DNA of 64,000 nt from Methylobacterium sp. R2-1 (lineage in GTDB: Bacteria; Pseudomonadota; Alphaproteobacteria; Rhizobiales; Beijerinckiaceae): NCBI RefSeq assembly GCF_014191355.1, contig NZ_JACHWM010000002.1, positions 248,001-312,000 of the forward strand. Reading direction: 5' to 3'. Shown here in pieces: positions 1 to 13,704 of this stretch. The stretch's first letter is position 1. Every line of letters starts with the position of its first letter. The position numbers were made by a program, and so were the translations under genes. The notes below the pieces were generated by a model. That model worked only from the letters and a program-made list of their open reading frames with translations. It ran no database searches and was not told the origin of the DNA.

Positions 1-606
1 TTCACGGCCAAGGACATGAGCATGCTGGAGATCAACCCGCTGGTGCTCACCGGCGACGGTCATCTCAAGTGCCTCGACGCCAAGATCTCCTTCGACTCGA
101 ACGCCCTTTACCGGCACCCGGACATCGTCGCCCTGCGCGATGAGACCGAGGAAGATGCCAAGGAAATCGAGGCGTCGAAGTACGACCTCGCCTACATCGC
201 GCTCGACGGCACCATCGGCTGCATGGTCAACGGCGCCGGACTCGCCATGGCGACGCTCGACATCATCAAGCTCTACGGCGAGGAGCCGGCGAACTTCCTC
301 GATGTCGGCGGCGGCGCCTCGGAGGAGAAGGTCACGGCGGCGTTCAAGATCATCACCGCCGACCCTCAGGTGAAGGGCATCCTCGTCAACATCTTCGGCG
401 GGATCATGAAGTGCGACGTCATCGCCCGCGGCGTGATCGCGGCGGTGAAGGCGGTCGGCCTCGAAGTGCCGCTCGTCGTGCGCCTGGAAGGCACCAACGT
501 CGAGGAGGGCAAGGAGATCATCCGGAACTCCGGCCTCAACGTCATCCCCGCGGACGATCTCGACGACGCCGCGCAGAAGATCGTCGCCGCGGTGAAGAAG
601 GGTTGA
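1..606 (+). CDS. sucC: Succinyl-CoA synthetase beta subunit, C-terminal part (5' end outside window)
   Basis: ADP-forming succinyl-CoA synthetase beta subunit of the TCA cycle, which works with SucD (succinyl-CoA to succinate plus nucleotide triphosphate). The frame is open from base 1, so the N-terminal ATP-grasp half lies upstream of the window. Visible are the metal/nucleotide motif MLEINPLVL, the phosphate loop [26 protein letters not shown] and the closing [13 protein letters not shown], all typical of SucC. It ends 8 bases before sucD, so the two are co-transcribed. The methylotrophic paralogue MtkA (malate thiokinase) has the same fold, but sucA, odhB and lpd downstream favour the TCA enzyme. 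Confidence 0.95.
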   Translation, partial: FTAKDMSMLEINPLVLTGDGHLKCLDAKISFDSNALYRHPDIVALRDETEEDAKEIEASKYDLAYIALDGTIGCMVNGAGLAMATLDIIKLYGEEPANFLDVGGGASEEKVTAAFKIITADPQVKGILVNIFGGIMKCDVIARGVIAAVKAVGLEVPLVVRLEGTNVEEGKEIIRNSGLNVIPADDLDDAAQKIVAAVKKG

Positions 607-614
607 GCTGACAG

Positions 615-1499
615 ATGTCCATTCTCATCGACCAGAACACCAAGGTCATCTGCCAGGGCTTCACCGGCAAGAACGGCACCTTCCACTCCGAGCAGGCCAT
701 CGCCTACGGCACCAAGATGGTCGGCGGCACGAGCCCGGGTAAGGGCGGCTCGACCCATCTCGGCCTGCCGGTGTTCGACACCGTCGCCGAGGCGCGCGAG
801 GCCACCGGTGCCGATGCTTCCGTCGTCTACGTGCCGCCACCCGGCGCCGCGGATGCGATCTGCGAGGCGATCCAGGCGGAAATTCCGCTGATCGTCTGCA
901 TCACCGAGGGCATTCCGGTGCTCGACATGGTGCGGGTGAAGCGCGCACTCGAAGGCTCGAAATCCCGATTGATCGGGCCGAACTGCCCCGGCGTCGTCAC
1001 CGCCGGCGCCTCGAAGATCGGCATCATGCCGGCCAACATCTTCAAGCCGGGCTCGGTCGGCATCGTCTCGCGCTCGGGGACCCTGACCTACGAGGCCGTG
1101 TTCCAGACCTCGAATGCCGGGCTCGGGCAGACGACCGCCGTCGGCATCGGCGGCGATCCGGTCAAGGGCACCGAGTTCATCGACATGCTCGAACTGTTCC
1201 TGGCCGATCCCAAGACCGAGTCGATCGTGATGATCGGCGAGATCGGCGGCTCGGCCGAGGAAGAGGCAGCGCAGTTCCTGGCCGACGAGGCCAAGCGCGG
1301 CCGCAAGAAGCCGATGGTCGGCTTCATCGCCGGTCGTACCGCCCCTCCCGGCCGCCGTATGGGCCATGCCGGCGCCATCATCTCCGGCGGCAAGGGCGGC
1401 GCCGAGGACAAGATCGCGGCGATGGAGGCGGCCGGCATCCGCGTCTCGCCGTCGCCGGCCCGGCTCGGCTCGACCCTGGTGGAAGTGCTGAAGGGTTGA
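615..1499 (+). CDS. sucD: Succinyl-CoA synthetase alpha subunit
   Basis: 294 residues, normal for SucD. Binds CoA through an N-terminal Rossmann domain (starts [19 protein letters not shown]) and carries the phosphorylated histidine. That residue is His251 in the motif [14 protein letters not shown] near the C-terminus. The motifs GPNCPGVV and [12 protein letters not shown] of the CoA-ligase domain are also present. It forms the heterodimer with the upstream SucC. The next gene, sucA, begins about 210 bases later, long enough for a separate promoter. Confidence 0.97.
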   Translation: MSILIDQNTKVICQGFTGKNGTFHSEQAIAYGTKMVGGTSPGKGGSTHLGLPVFDTVAEAREATGADASVVYVPPPGAADAICEAIQAEIPLIVCITEGIPVLDMVRVKRALEGSKSRLIGPNCPGVVTAGASKIGIMPANIFKPGSVGIVSRSGTLTYEAVFQTSNAGLGQTTAVGIGGDPVKGTEFIDMLELFLADPKTESIVMIGEIGGSAEEEAAQFLADEAKRGRKKPMVGFIAGRTAPPGRRMGHAGAIISGGKGGAEDKIAAMEAAGIRVSPSPARLGSTLVEVLKG

Positions 1500-1712
1500 T
1501 GGGGTCTGTAACCGAGACCTGCGCGGCTGTGTTGCACCGCACGCGAGCTCGGGCGACCCATATGGAAGAACATGTCGGGGCGCGCCCGTGCCCCGGCCGG
1601 ATCCGGAGGCGCGACGCGGGGCGGTAGCACTCCGCTCGGCTCGGCCACCGGATCGGACACGACGCGGCGGCAGGCTCAAAACAGCGCCGCCCGAGCGGTA
1701 GGACAGGCAGCG

Positions 1713-4703
<2,991 letters not shown>

Positions 4704-4710
4704 AGCCCCG

Positions 4711-5067
4711 ATGCCCTACTTCCTGCTCCGCCTGGAACCACCGCGCCCGACCTTCCCGTTCGATGCAACGGAGGCCGAGAAGGCGCTGTTCCAAGAGCAC
4801 GCGGCCTACTGGATGGCGCGGGCGGAGGACGGAAGGGCGATCGCCGTAGGGCCGGTCTTCGAACCCGGCGATGCCGCCGATCCGGCCAAAACGCCTGCCA
4901 AGACCTGGGGCTTCGCCCTGGTCGAGGCTGCCGACGAGGCGGGCGCCGTCTCGCTCGGGGCCGCCGACCCGGTCATCCGTGCCGAGGCCGGCTTCAGCTA
5001 CACCGCCGCGCCCGTCCCGTCCCTGATCCTGCGGCAGCCGCGAGGCGCGCCGTCACTTAAATCCTGA
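4711..5067 (+). CDS. YciI-like small protein inside the 2-oxoglutarate dehydrogenase operon
   Basis: 118 residues beginning [20 protein letters not shown]. The pattern is YciI-like (ferredoxin-like dimeric alpha/beta barrel): a short N-terminal strand, an H/W-containing helix ([21 protein letters not shown]), then a segment where family members keep PVxDPxGxxGxxxV. Here that central segment is stretched ([26 protein letters not shown]). The YciI function is poorly defined; some members have hydrolase or dehalogenase-like activity. It lies 7 bases after sucA and 35 before odhB, so it is co-transcribed with the dehydrogenase genes. A role in the complex would be inference. Confidence 0.75.
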   Translation: MPYFLLRLEPPRPTFPFDATEAEKALFQEHAAYWMARAEDGRAIAVGPVFEPGDAADPAKTPAKTWGFALVEAADEAGAVSLGAADPVIRAEAGFSYTAAPVPSLILRQPRGAPSLKS

Positions 5068-5069
5068 AC

Positions 5070-5090
5070 AGGAGGCCCCCGGCCCGGGGG
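5070..5090 (+). promoter_or_regulatory. Shine-Dalgarno followed by a very GC-rich hairpin before odhB
   Basis: A perfect AGGAGG (5070-5075) is followed directly by CCCCCG/CGGGGG arms (5076-5081, 5085-5090) with a 3-base loop. The odhB ATG is at 5103, 27 bases after the SD, which is too far for normal initiation. Looping out the hairpin would bring the spacing to about 12 bases. No other SD is evident. Confidence 0.5.
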
Positions 5091-5102
5091 TGCGACAAGA
5101 CC

Positions 5103-6434
5103 ATGGCAACCGACATCCTCGTCCCGACGCTCGGCGAATCCGTGAGCGAGGCCACGATCGGCCGCTGGTTCAAGAAGCCCGGGGACACGGTGACCGCCGA
5201 CGAGCCGTTGGTGGAGCTCGAGACCGACAAGGTCACGCTCGAGGTGAACGCGCCGGCCGCGGGCCAGCTCGGCGAGATCCTGGTCAAGGACGGCGAGACG
5301 GTGGAGCCCGGTGCGGTGCTCGGCTCGATCCTGGAGGGCGGCAAAGGTGCCGAAAAGGGCGCGGGCAAGCCGGAGAGCAAGCCTGCCGCGAAGAGCGCCG
5401 AGACGGCCGAGACCAAGACGCAGTCCCGCGAGGAGAAGGGCGACGGCAAACCCGCCAAGGCGGATGCGCCCGCCCAGGAATCCTCCGCCTCTTACGGAAG
5501 CCACGGCGATGCGCCGCCGGCAGGGGGCCGCGGCGCCGACGAGAGTGGCCCGGCGGTGGCCAAGCTCGCCCGCGAATCCGGCCTCGATCCGGCGAGCCTC
5601 AACGGCAGCGGCAAGGACGGTCGCGTGACCAAGGGCGACATGCTGGCTGCGATCGACAAGAGCAGCCAGAAGTCTTCGGTCCAAGATGCCAAGCCTCCAG
5701 CCCCCCCGCGCGCGCCCTCCGCGCCGGACGACGCCGCGCGCGAGGAGCGCGTGCGGATGACCAAGCTGCGCCAGACCATCGCCAAGCGCCTCAAGAGCGC
5801 CCAGGACACGGCGGCGATGCTGACCACGTTCAACGACGTGGACATGGGCGCGGTGATGGCCCTGCGGAGCCAGTACAAGGACATCTTCGAGAAGAAGCAC
5901 GGTACGAAGCTCGGCTTCATGGGCTTCTTCACCAAGGCGGTGATCGGCGCGCTCAAGGACGTGCCGGCAGTCAATGCCGAGATCGACGGGCAGGACCTCG
6001 TCTACAAGAACTACTATCACATCGGTATCGCGGTCGGCACCGATAAGGGCCTCGTCGTCCCGGTGGTGCGCGACGCCGACGACCTGTCGATTGCCGGCAT
6101 CGAGAAGAAGATCGCCGGCTTCGGCAAGAAGGCGCGTGAGGGCAAGCTCTCCATCGAGGAGATGCAGGGCGGCACCTTCACCATCACCAATGGCGGCATC
6201 TACGGCTCGCTGATGTCGACACCGATCCTCAACGCCCCGCAATCGGGCATTCTGGGGATGCACCGCATCGAGGAACGCCCTGTCGTGCGTGGCGGAAAAA
6301 TCGAGGCGCGGCCGATGATGTATCTGGCGCTCTCCTACGATCACCGCATCGTCGACGGGAAGGAGGCCGTGACCTTCCTCGTGCGCGTCAAGGAGGCGCT
6401 GGAGGATCCGGCGCGTCTCGTGCTGGACCTGTAA
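5103..6434 (+). CDS. odhB: 2-oxoglutarate dehydrogenase E2 component (dihydrolipoyl succinyltransferase)
   Basis: 443 residues in the usual three-part E2 layout. A single N-terminal lipoyl domain (about 1-78) has the lipoylated Lys43 in [11 protein letters not shown]. An Ala/Lys/Glu-rich linker follows, then a peripheral E1/E3-binding domain at about 145-185 ([19 protein letters not shown]). After a second linker comes the catalytic acyltransferase domain from about 210, ending with the active-site motif [13 protein letters not shown]. It transfers succinyl groups to CoA and forms the core of the complex with SucA and Lpd. The single lipoyl domain and neighbours support the 2-oxoglutarate rather than pyruvate complex. 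Confidence 0.97.
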   Translation: MATDILVPTLGESVSEATIGRWFKKPGDTVTADEPLVELETDKVTLEVNAPAAGQLGEILVKDGETVEPGAVLGSILEGGKGAEKGAGKPESKPAAKSAETAETKTQSREEKGDGKPAKADAPAQESSASYGSHGDAPPAGGRGADESGPAVAKLARESGLDPASLNGSGKDGRVTKGDMLAAIDKSSQKSSVQDAKPPAPPRAPSAPDDAAREERVRMTKLRQTIAKRLKSAQDTAAMLTTFNDVDMGAVMALRSQYKDIFEKKHGTKLGFMGFFTKAVIGALKDVPAVNAEIDGQDLVYKNYYHIGIAVGTDKGLVVPVVRDADDLSIAGIEKKIAGFGKKAREGKLSIEEMQGGTFTITNGGIYGSLMSTPILNAPQSGILGMHRIEERPVVRGGKIEARPMMYLALSYDHRIVDGKEAVTFLVRVKEALEDPARLVLDL

Positions 6435-6440
6435 CCAGCG

Positions 6441-6617
6441 ATGTCGGCAGCGATCGCAATGGCGATTTCGCCCGCGACGGCTGCCGACACCGACCTGCCG
6501 ACGGCAGTATTGTTCGTCGTCTTGCTTGTTGATTTCGCCGCGATAGCCGCGCTGGCTTACCTGCTTTTCATCTCTGCGCGCGGGCTTGCTCGACTTCTTC
6601 TCCGACTCGTCAGGTAG
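6441..6617 (+). CDS. Small single-pass membrane protein candidate between odhB and lpd (58 aa)
   Basis: An ATG 6 bases after the odhB stop opens a 58-codon frame that stops 5 bases before the lpd ATG, exactly filling the gap. The product is a hydrophilic start ([20 protein letters not shown]), one strongly hydrophobic stretch at about residues 21-45, then an Arg/Leu tail (RLLLRLVR). That is a plausible single transmembrane helix with a positive C-terminal end. Codon choice is less GC-biased than in its neighbours (GCA, ATT, CTT, GTT, TTG, ATA). No family recognised. The exact fit suggests a real translated gene, but such a frame could also arise by chance. Confidence 0.5.
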   Translation: MSAAIAMAISPATAADTDLPTAVLFVVLLVDFAAIAALAYLLFISARGLARLLLRLVR

Positions 6618-6622
6618 ACTTG

Positions 6623-8026
<1,404 letters not shown>

Positions 8027-8289
8027 TCTCGTCGCAGCCGGCCTCGGCTTTCCGGGTCGGGCTGCCGTGCTGCGATCCTCCGTGGGCAGGCGGCATCCAA
8101 CCTGAGGGACAACTCTGCGACTTCGTGCCGTTCACGAAGCCTGCAAGCCGTCGATTCCTATGGAACGAGCTTCTGACGCATTCGATTGACACGCGCACTC
8201 CGACCCCCTGGGTCGTACCCGCTGGAAAGTTTTGATGCCCTCGTCACCCAACAAGCCTGGGGGAGGGCGGCGCCCGTGATGATCCGGGA

Positions 8290-8922
8290 TCAGACCGCGG
8301 ATGCCTCGACCTCGTAACCGAACTCGGCCGCCGCGTGCTCCAGCCACTGCCAGAAGCTGCCGGCGAAGCTGCGGGCCACCGCGATCTCGTAGGTTGGTCC
8401 GGCATCGCGCTGCCAGAGCTGCACGCCGATATGGGCGATGCTCGTCACCGCCGCCCGGCCCGGCCCGAAGGCGCGGGGATGCAGGTCGACGGCGACGCCC
8501 TTGGCGAGCAGGGCGCGCGCCTGCGGCCCCGAGATCCGCACCAGGGCGCGGCTGTCGCTCTGGTCGGTGACCGCCGCGACGCCGCGGAGAACCTCGGGCA
8601 GGTCCCGAAGGCCCTGCGGCGAGGGCGCCAGTGCGAGCCACTGGCCGGGGGCGGACCAGATCAGACCGCGCTCGCCCTCGACATGCGCCGCGCCGGTCTC
8701 CGGCAGGGATAGGCCGAACCGCTCCGCCAGAGCAGCTTGTAAGTCGGCTTCCTTTCCATCCGCTGCGATCAGCGTGGCGAGGCCGAAGTTTTCGCGGAGC
8801 GTGAGGCGGATCCCCGCCGGCCCGTTCGCCGCGCCGTGCCGTCCGGTCTTCGCCACTCCCTCCCAGGCGCCGCGGGGGCGCCAGAGGGACGAGGGCGCTC
8901 GGGTCGTTGCCGCCTCAGACAC
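8290..8922 (-). CDS. mgdD: N-methylglutamate dehydrogenase gamma-type subunit (sarcosine oxidase gamma / SoxG-like)
   Basis: 210 residues from the GTG at 8922. The frame continues upstream to 8988, but this GTG overlaps the mgdC stop by 8 bases and gives the family-like start (M)SEAATTRAPSSLWRP. It is the small SoxG-type subunit of the heterotetrameric sarcosine-oxidase superfamily. Recognisable pieces are GPGQWLAL and RALVRISGPQARALLAKG, with a C-terminal WQWLEHAAAEFGYEVE. It is the last gene of the four-subunit operon. The name mgdD rather than soxG rests on the linked mgsABC-gmaS genes. Confidence 0.85.
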   Translation of the reverse strand: MSEAATTRAPSSLWRPRGAWEGVAKTGRHGAANGPAGIRLTLRENFGLATLIAADGKEADLQAALAERFGLSLPETGAAHVEGERGLIWSAPGQWLALAPSPQGLRDLPEVLRGVAAVTDQSDSRALVRISGPQARALLAKGVAVDLHPRAFGPGRAAVTSIAHIGVQLWQRDAGPTYEIAVARSFAGSFWQWLEHAAAEFGYEVEASAV

Positions 8923-11900
8923 GCAGCTTCTCCTCCTTGGGATCCACGAAGACCGGCGAACAGATCTCGACCTCGATGTCGGCGCCACGCACAGGGTCGT
9001 AGGCGCGTACCCGCTCGCCGTGGCGCTCCGCCCCCCGCCGGATCAGGCCGATGCCGATCCAGGTCCGCAGGCTCGGCGAGTAGGCGACCGAGGTCATCAC
9101 GCCCTCGTCGGCCTCCAGGCTCGGCGCGGCGTCGAGCCGTAAGAAATGCGCGCCCGCCCGCACTCGGTCGCTGGGATCGACCGGGCGGAAACCCGCCAGG
9201 ATCGGCCGGTCCGGATCGGTGAGCGCGGGGCGCTCCTTCATCAGGCGGCCGACATAGTCCTTCTTCTTCGCGAGCATCCCACCGAGGCCGAGGTCGCGGG
9301 CGGTGGTCTGGCCGTTGATCTCCGCGCCGGCCGCGTGGCCCTTCTCGATGCGCATCACCGAGAGCGCCTCGGAGCCGTAGGCGGTGATGCCGTAGGGCAG
9401 GCCCGCCTGCATCAGCGCCCGCCACGCCGCGTCGCCATAGGCTGCCGGCACCGCCAGTTCGTAGGCGAGTTCGCCCGAGAACGAGATGCGGAACAGCCGC
9501 GCCGGGATGCCGCCGCCGACGGTGATGTCGGCGCAGGCGAGGAACGGAAAGGCCTCGTTCGAGATGTCGAAGCCGGGATCGATGATCCGGCGTAGTGTAT
9601 CGCGGGCGCGTGGACCGGCGACCGCGTATTGCGCCCATTGCTCGCTGACCGAGGCGAGTTGCACATCGAGCTCCGGCCACAACCATTGCCGGCAAAATTC
9701 AAGGTGCTGCATCACCCGCGCGGCGTTCGCCGTCGAGGCGGTCATGACGTAGTGCGTCTCGCCCATCCGCGCGACGGTGCCATCGTCCATGACGAAGCCG
9801 TCCTCGCGCAGCAGCACGGCGTAGCGCGCCTTGCCGACGGGCAGCGTCGCGAAGGGGTTGGCGCAGACCCGCTCGATGAAGGCCAGGGCGTCGCGGCCCT
9901 GGATGTCGATCTTGCCGAGCGTGGTGACGTCGCAGATTCCGACGCGGGCGCGCACCGTCTCGACCTCCCGCACCACCGTGTCGAGCCAGTCGGTCTCGCC
10001 GGGCCGCGGGAAGTAGGCGGGGCGCAGCCACAGACCGGTCTCGACGAAGACGCAAGCATTCTCCTCGGCCCAGGCGTGGGACGGGACGTGGCGGGTGGCG
10101 CGGAACTCCTTGCCCCGATGATGGCCGGCGAACGCGCCGATGGCGACCGGGGTGAAGGGCGGGCGGAACACCGTGGTGCCGACGCTCGGGATGTCCTTGC
10201 CCGTCAGCTCGGCCATGATCGAGAGGCCGGCGAGGTTCGAGGTCTTGCCCTGGTCCGTGGCCATGCCGAGGGTGGTGTAGCGCTTCAACAACTCGACCGC
10301 GCGAAAGCCCTCACGATGGGCGAGCTCGACGTCGGAGGCTGCCACGTCGTTCTGGAAATCGACGAAGGCTTTTCCGCGCGGCTTGGGCACGCGCCAGAGC
10401 GGCGTGTGATCGATGCTCTCCGGATCGGTTCTCGGAGTGGTCTCGGCCGTGGCGGTGAAGCCGCAGGCGGTCGCCGCCTCGGCGCCGGCCCGGGCGCCGC
10501 TCTCCAGGCATTCGGCGAGGGTGAAGCGACCGGCGGCGGCGCCCGCAGCCCGCATGCCGGAGGGAAGGGTGCCCGGCACGAAGGCGTGGATCGCCTCGTC
10601 CCAGACCGGCCGGCGCGACAGGTGTGAGTCGAGATGGACCACCGGATTCCAGCCATTGGCCATGGCGAGGCAGTCACAAGCGATCGTTTCGGTGCTGTGG
10701 TAGCCGTCCACGACCTGGATCGCGCTCAAGCCCAGATGGCCCTTGGTGCCGGCGACGTATCCGCCCGTCACCACCCGCGCCCCTGCCGCTTCCGCCATCC
10801 GGCGCAAGGCGGGAGGAACGTCGGTGCGCGTGTCGATCACGGCCGCGAGGCCGCCCCCCGCTTCCAGCACGTCGGCAGCGGTGCGCCAGCCGTCATCGCT
10901 CGACGTGAACACGGCGATGCGACGGCCCGGCAGCACGCCGTAGCGGTTGAGATAGGTCCGAACGGCGCCGGCCAGCATCACGCCGGGACGGTCGTTGCCG
11001 CCGAAGACGTGCGGGCGCTCGATGGCGCCGGCCGCGAGCACCGCGCGCCGCGCCACGATCCGCCACAGCCGCTGGCGCGGCGCATGGGCGGCCGGCACCG
11101 CAAGATGGTCGGAAACGCGCTCCACCGCACCGTAGGCGCCGTGATCGTAGACGCCGAACAGGGTGGTGCGGGAGAGGATGCGGACGTCCGGCATACTCTC
11201 CAGCTCGGCCACCGCGCGCGCGGCCCAATCGGCCCCGCTCTCGCCGCCGATCTCCCGCCGCTCCGCCAGCAGGCGGCCGCCGGTCGCGAAATCCTCGTCG
11301 ACGAGGATCACCCGGGCGCCGGAGCGACCGGCGGCGAGCGCCGCCGACAAGCCGGCCGGGCCACCGCCGATGACGAGCACGTCGCAATGGGCGTGGGCGT
11401 GATCGTAGGTGTCGGGATCGGGCGCGTCGGCGGCCCGGCCGAGGCCCGCGGCGCGCCGGATCATCGGCTCGTACAGCTTCTCCCAAAGCGAGGCCGGCCA
11501 CATGAAGGTCTTGTAGTAGAAGCCCGCCGCGAAGACCGGCGAGAGCAGGGCGTTGACCGAGAGCGCGTCGAGCGCGAGCGAGGGCCAGCGGTTCTGGCTC
11601 GTGGCCTCCAGCCCCTCATAGAGTTCGGCCATGGTGGCGCGGGTGTTGGGCTCGCGCCGCGCCCCGGAGCGGAGCTCCACCAGCGCGTTCGGCTCCTCCG
11701 AGCCCGCCGAGAGGATGCCGCGAGGCCGGTGGTACTTGAACGAGCGGGCGACGAGGCGCACGCCGTTGGCGAGCAGCGCCGAGGCCAGCGTGTCGCCGTG
11801 GAAGCCGGTGAGGCGTTTTCCGTCGAAGGTGAAGTCGCGGGGCCGGTTCCGGTCGATCAGACCGCCGCTGGCGGTGCGGAAGGGCTGGCCGGCGGAAGCC

Positions 11901-11941
11901 GTGGCAAGCGGCTCCACGCGCTGAAGAGCGAGCGTGGTCAT
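8915..11941 (-). CDS. mgdC: N-methylglutamate dehydrogenase large subunit (sarcosine oxidase alpha / SoxA-like)
   Basis: 1008 residues, full length for SoxA-type subunits. The order is: an N-terminal Fer2_4 ferredoxin-like fold (about 15-110) without the cluster cysteines, as in SoxA; a pyridine-nucleotide-disulfide-type flavoprotein region with the dinucleotide motif GGGPAG at 192-197; and a C-terminal aminomethyltransferase-like domain (about 600-1000) that binds tetrahydrofolate and accepts the C1 unit. The C-terminal motifs GKIDIQGRDALAFIERV and ILAGFRPVDPSDRVRAGA are typical. It overlaps mgdB by 4 bases (ATGA) and mgdD by 8, so the subunits are translationally coupled. Together they oxidise N-methylglutamate to glutamate plus methylene-tetrahydrofolate. 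Confidence 0.93.
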   Translation of the reverse strand: MTTLALQRVEPLATASAGQPFRTASGGLIDRNRPRDFTFDGKRLTGFHGDTLASALLANGVRLVARSFKYHRPRGILSAGSEEPNALVELRSGARREPNTRATMAELYEGLEATSQNRWPSLALDALSVNALLSPVFAAGFYYKTFMWPASLWEKLYEPMIRRAAGLGRAADAPDPDTYDHAHAHCDVLVIGGGPAGLSAALAAGRSGARVILVDEDFATGGRLLAERREIGGESGADWAARAVAELESMPDVRILSRTTLFGVYDHGAYGAVERVSDHLAVPAAHAPRQRLWRIVARRAVLAAGAIERPHVFGGNDRPGVMLAGAVRTYLNRYGVLPGRRIAVFTSSDDGWRTAADVLEAGGGLAAVIDTRTDVPPALRRMAEAAGARVVTGGYVAGTKGHLGLSAIQVVDGYHSTETIACDCLAMANGWNPVVHLDSHLSRRPVWDEAIHAFVPGTLPSGMRAAGAAAGRFTLAECLESGARAGAEAATACGFTATAETTPRTDPESIDHTPLWRVPKPRGKAFVDFQNDVAASDVELAHREGFRAVELLKRYTTLGMATDQGKTSNLAGLSIMAELTGKDIPSVGTTVFRPPFTPVAIGAFAGHHRGKEFRATRHVPSHAWAEENACVFVETGLWLRPAYFPRPGETDWLDTVVREVETVRARVGICDVTTLGKIDIQGRDALAFIERVCANPFATLPVGKARYAVLLREDGFVMDDGTVARMGETHYVMTASTANAARVMQHLEFCRQWLWPELDVQLASVSEQWAQYAVAGPRARDTLRRIIDPGFDISNEAFPFLACADITVGGGIPARLFRISFSGELAYELAVPAAYGDAAWRALMQAGLPYGITAYGSEALSVMRIEKGHAAGAEINGQTTARDLGLGGMLAKKKDYVGRLMKERPALTDPDRPILAGFRPVDPSDRVRAGAHFLRLDAAPSLEADEGVMTSVAYSPSLRTWIGIGLIRRGAERHGERVRAYDPVRGADIEVEICSPVFVDPKEEKLRV

Positions 11942-12225
11942 GCGGCTTCTCCCGAGCGGCGCGCCCGCGCGACGTCGCGCGCCGGCTCGACGGCTTCAAT
12001 CGCGTGGGTGCGGGTGTCGCGGGTCACGACCAGCCAGGAACGGCATCCGGCGGCGTGGTACCAGAGTTCGCGGATCGTCCCGGCCGGATTGTCGCGCAGG
12101 TAGACGTAGTCGTGCATGGCCTGGGCCGAGGCCTCGAGCCCGTCCGGGCGCTGAGGCGCGGCGTCGCCGAGGTAGCTGAACTCCCCGTTGTCGCGCTCGC
12201 CGCAATAGGGGCATCGGATGCGCAT
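11938..12225 (-). CDS. mgdB: N-methylglutamate dehydrogenase delta subunit (SoxD-like zinc protein)
   Basis: 95 residues starting MRIRCPYCGERDNGEFSYLG. SoxD-type subunits bind one structural zinc. The four ligands appear as Cys5, Cys8, His57 and Cys61 (YHAAGCRSWL). The 3' end overlaps the mgdC start by 4 bases. About 115 bases with two strong inverted repeats separate it from mgdA, which is upstream in the transcript. Confidence 0.93.
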   Translation of the reverse strand: MRIRCPYCGERDNGEFSYLGDAAPQRPDGLEASAQAMHDYVYLRDNPAGTIRELWYHAAGCRSWLVVTRDTRTHAIEAVEPARDVARARRSGEAA

Positions 12226-12250
12226 GGCGTGTCGTCCTTCTTAAGATCGG

Positions 12251-12328
12251 TGCCCGCTGGAGCGGGCATCGCAAGCGCGACCGCGTGTCGCCGCTCGTGC
12301 GGCGAATGGCGCCGGCACGGCCGGCGCC
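12251..12328 (-). other. Intercistronic inverted repeats between mgdA and mgdB
   Basis: Two perfect hairpins lie in the 115-base space between the mgdA stop and the mgdB start. One has TGCCCGC/GCGGGCA arms (12251-12257, 12262-12268) with a 4-base loop. The other has nine-base arms GGCGCCGGC/GCCGGCGCC (12308-12316, 12320-12328) with a 3-base loop. Neither has a T-tract, so they look like mRNA-stabilising or stoichiometry-setting elements rather than terminators. Confidence 0.55.
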
Positions 12329-12340
12329 GCCAAAGGAGCG

Positions 12341-13591
12341 TCAATGCAGGTTGGGCTGGGCGCCCATACCCTTCTCGTCGATGAGATGACCGGTGGCGAA
12401 GCGATCAAGGCGGTAGGCGCTCGCATCCGCGTGCGGCGCGTCGCGGGCGATCAGGTGGGCAAAGCAGAAGCCTGCGGCGGGGGTCGCCTTGAAGCCGCCG
12501 TAGCACCAGCCGGCGTTGAGGTAGAGGCCGCCGATATCGGTGCGGTCGATGATGGGGCTGCCGTCCATCGACATGTCCATGATGCCACCCCAGTGGCGCA
12601 GCAACCGAAGGCGCCCGAGGCCCGGCCAGAGCGCCATGCCGCCCTCCATCACGTCCTCGATGGTGTGGAGGTTGCCGCGCTGGGCGTAGGAGTTGTAGCC
12701 GTCGATGTCGCCGCCGAAGACGAGGCCGCCCTTGTCCGACTGGCTGACGTAGAAGTGGCCGGCGCCGAAGGTCATCACGCAGTCGATGAGCGGCTTCACG
12801 CCCTCGCTGACGAAGGCCTGGAGCACGTGGCTCTCGATCGGCAGGCGCATGTCGACCATGCCGGCCAGCAGCGACGATGAGCCCGCCACCGACAGCGCCA
12901 CTTTCTTTGCCCGGATGAAACCGCGGCTGGTCTCGACGCCGGTGACGCGGCCGTTCTCGCGGCGGATGCCGGTGACGGCGCAGTTCTGGACGATGTCGAC
13001 GCCGCGGTCATTGGCGGCGCGGGCATAGCCCCAGGCGACCGCATCGTGGCGCACGGTGCCGCCGCGGCGCTGGAGCAGGCCGCCCTTCACGGGGAAGCGC
13101 GCATTGTCGAAGTCGATGAACGGCACCATCGCCCGCACGCCCTCGCGGTCGAGCAGTTCCGCATCGATCCCGGCGAGCCGCATGGCGTTGCCGCGGCGGG
13201 CATAGGCGTCGCGTTGCGCGTCCGAATGGTACAGGTTCAGCACGCCGCGCTGGCTGACCATGGCGTTGTAGTTGATGTCCTGCTCCAGCCCCTCCCAGAG
13301 CTTCATCGACCGCTCGTAGAACGGGATGTTGCCGGGCAGGCCGTAATTCGAGCGCACGATAGTGGTGTTGCGCCCGACATTGCCGGAGCCGATGTGGCTC
13401 TTCTCCAGCACGGCGACGTTGGTGATGCCGTGCTCCTTGGCGAGATAATAGGCGGTGGCGAGCCCGTGCCCGCCGCCGCCGACGATCACCACATCGTAGG
13501 CTTCCTGCGGAGCGACGTCGCGCCATTGCGGGGTCCAGTCGCGCTGGCCGCGCAGGGCTTGGCCCAGAACGCTGAAGAGGGAGTAGCGCAT
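12341..13591 (-). CDS. mgdA: N-methylglutamate dehydrogenase beta subunit (sarcosine oxidase beta / SoxB-like, DAO family)
   Basis: 416 residues, the standard SoxB length. It is an FAD-dependent amine oxidoreductase of the DAO family with the N-terminal dinucleotide loop VVIVGGGGHGLATAYYLA (about 34-51). Further motifs are EKSHIGSGNVGRNTTIVRSN, where SoxB proteins hold flavin, and the C-terminal LYLNAGWCYGGFKATPAAG. This subunit carries the substrate-oxidising site of the heterotetramer. It is the first gene of the mgdABCD transcript and is divergent, across 109 bases, from the GlxA-type regulator gene. Confidence 0.94.
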   Translation of the reverse strand: MRYSLFSVLGQALRGQRDWTPQWRDVAPQEAYDVVIVGGGGHGLATAYYLAKEHGITNVAVLEKSHIGSGNVGRNTTIVRSNYGLPGNIPFYERSMKLWEGLEQDINYNAMVSQRGVLNLYHSDAQRDAYARRGNAMRLAGIDAELLDREGVRAMVPFIDFDNARFPVKGGLLQRRGGTVRHDAVAWGYARAANDRGVDIVQNCAVTGIRRENGRVTGVETSRGFIRAKKVALSVAGSSSLLAGMVDMRLPIESHVLQAFVSEGVKPLIDCVMTFGAGHFYVSQSDKGGLVFGGDIDGYNSYAQRGNLHTIEDVMEGGMALWPGLGRLRLLRHWGGIMDMSMDGSPIIDRTDIGGLYLNAGWCYGGFKATPAAGFCFAHLIARDAPHADASAYRLDRFATGHLIDEKGMGAQPNLH

Positions 13592-13664
13592 GCGGGGATC
13601 CGCTCATCGGCGAAGGTGTATCGCTCGTCCTCAGCAATAGCCGACAGCATCCGCGTTCAGGCTT

Positions 13665-13704
13665 GCATTTCGCGACATAGTTCCGGCAAATCGCGCAGAA
13701 ATGC
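13665..13704. promoter_or_regulatory. Inverted repeat in the mgdA/regulator divergent control region
   Basis: Arms GCATTTCGCG (13665-13674) and CGCAGAAATGC (13694-13704) pair with one extra base. They flank the start of the regulator gene (ATG 13701). A dyad covering the regulator start in a 109-base divergent promoter fits an autoregulatory operator. No binding data can be read from sequence. Confidence 0.35.
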
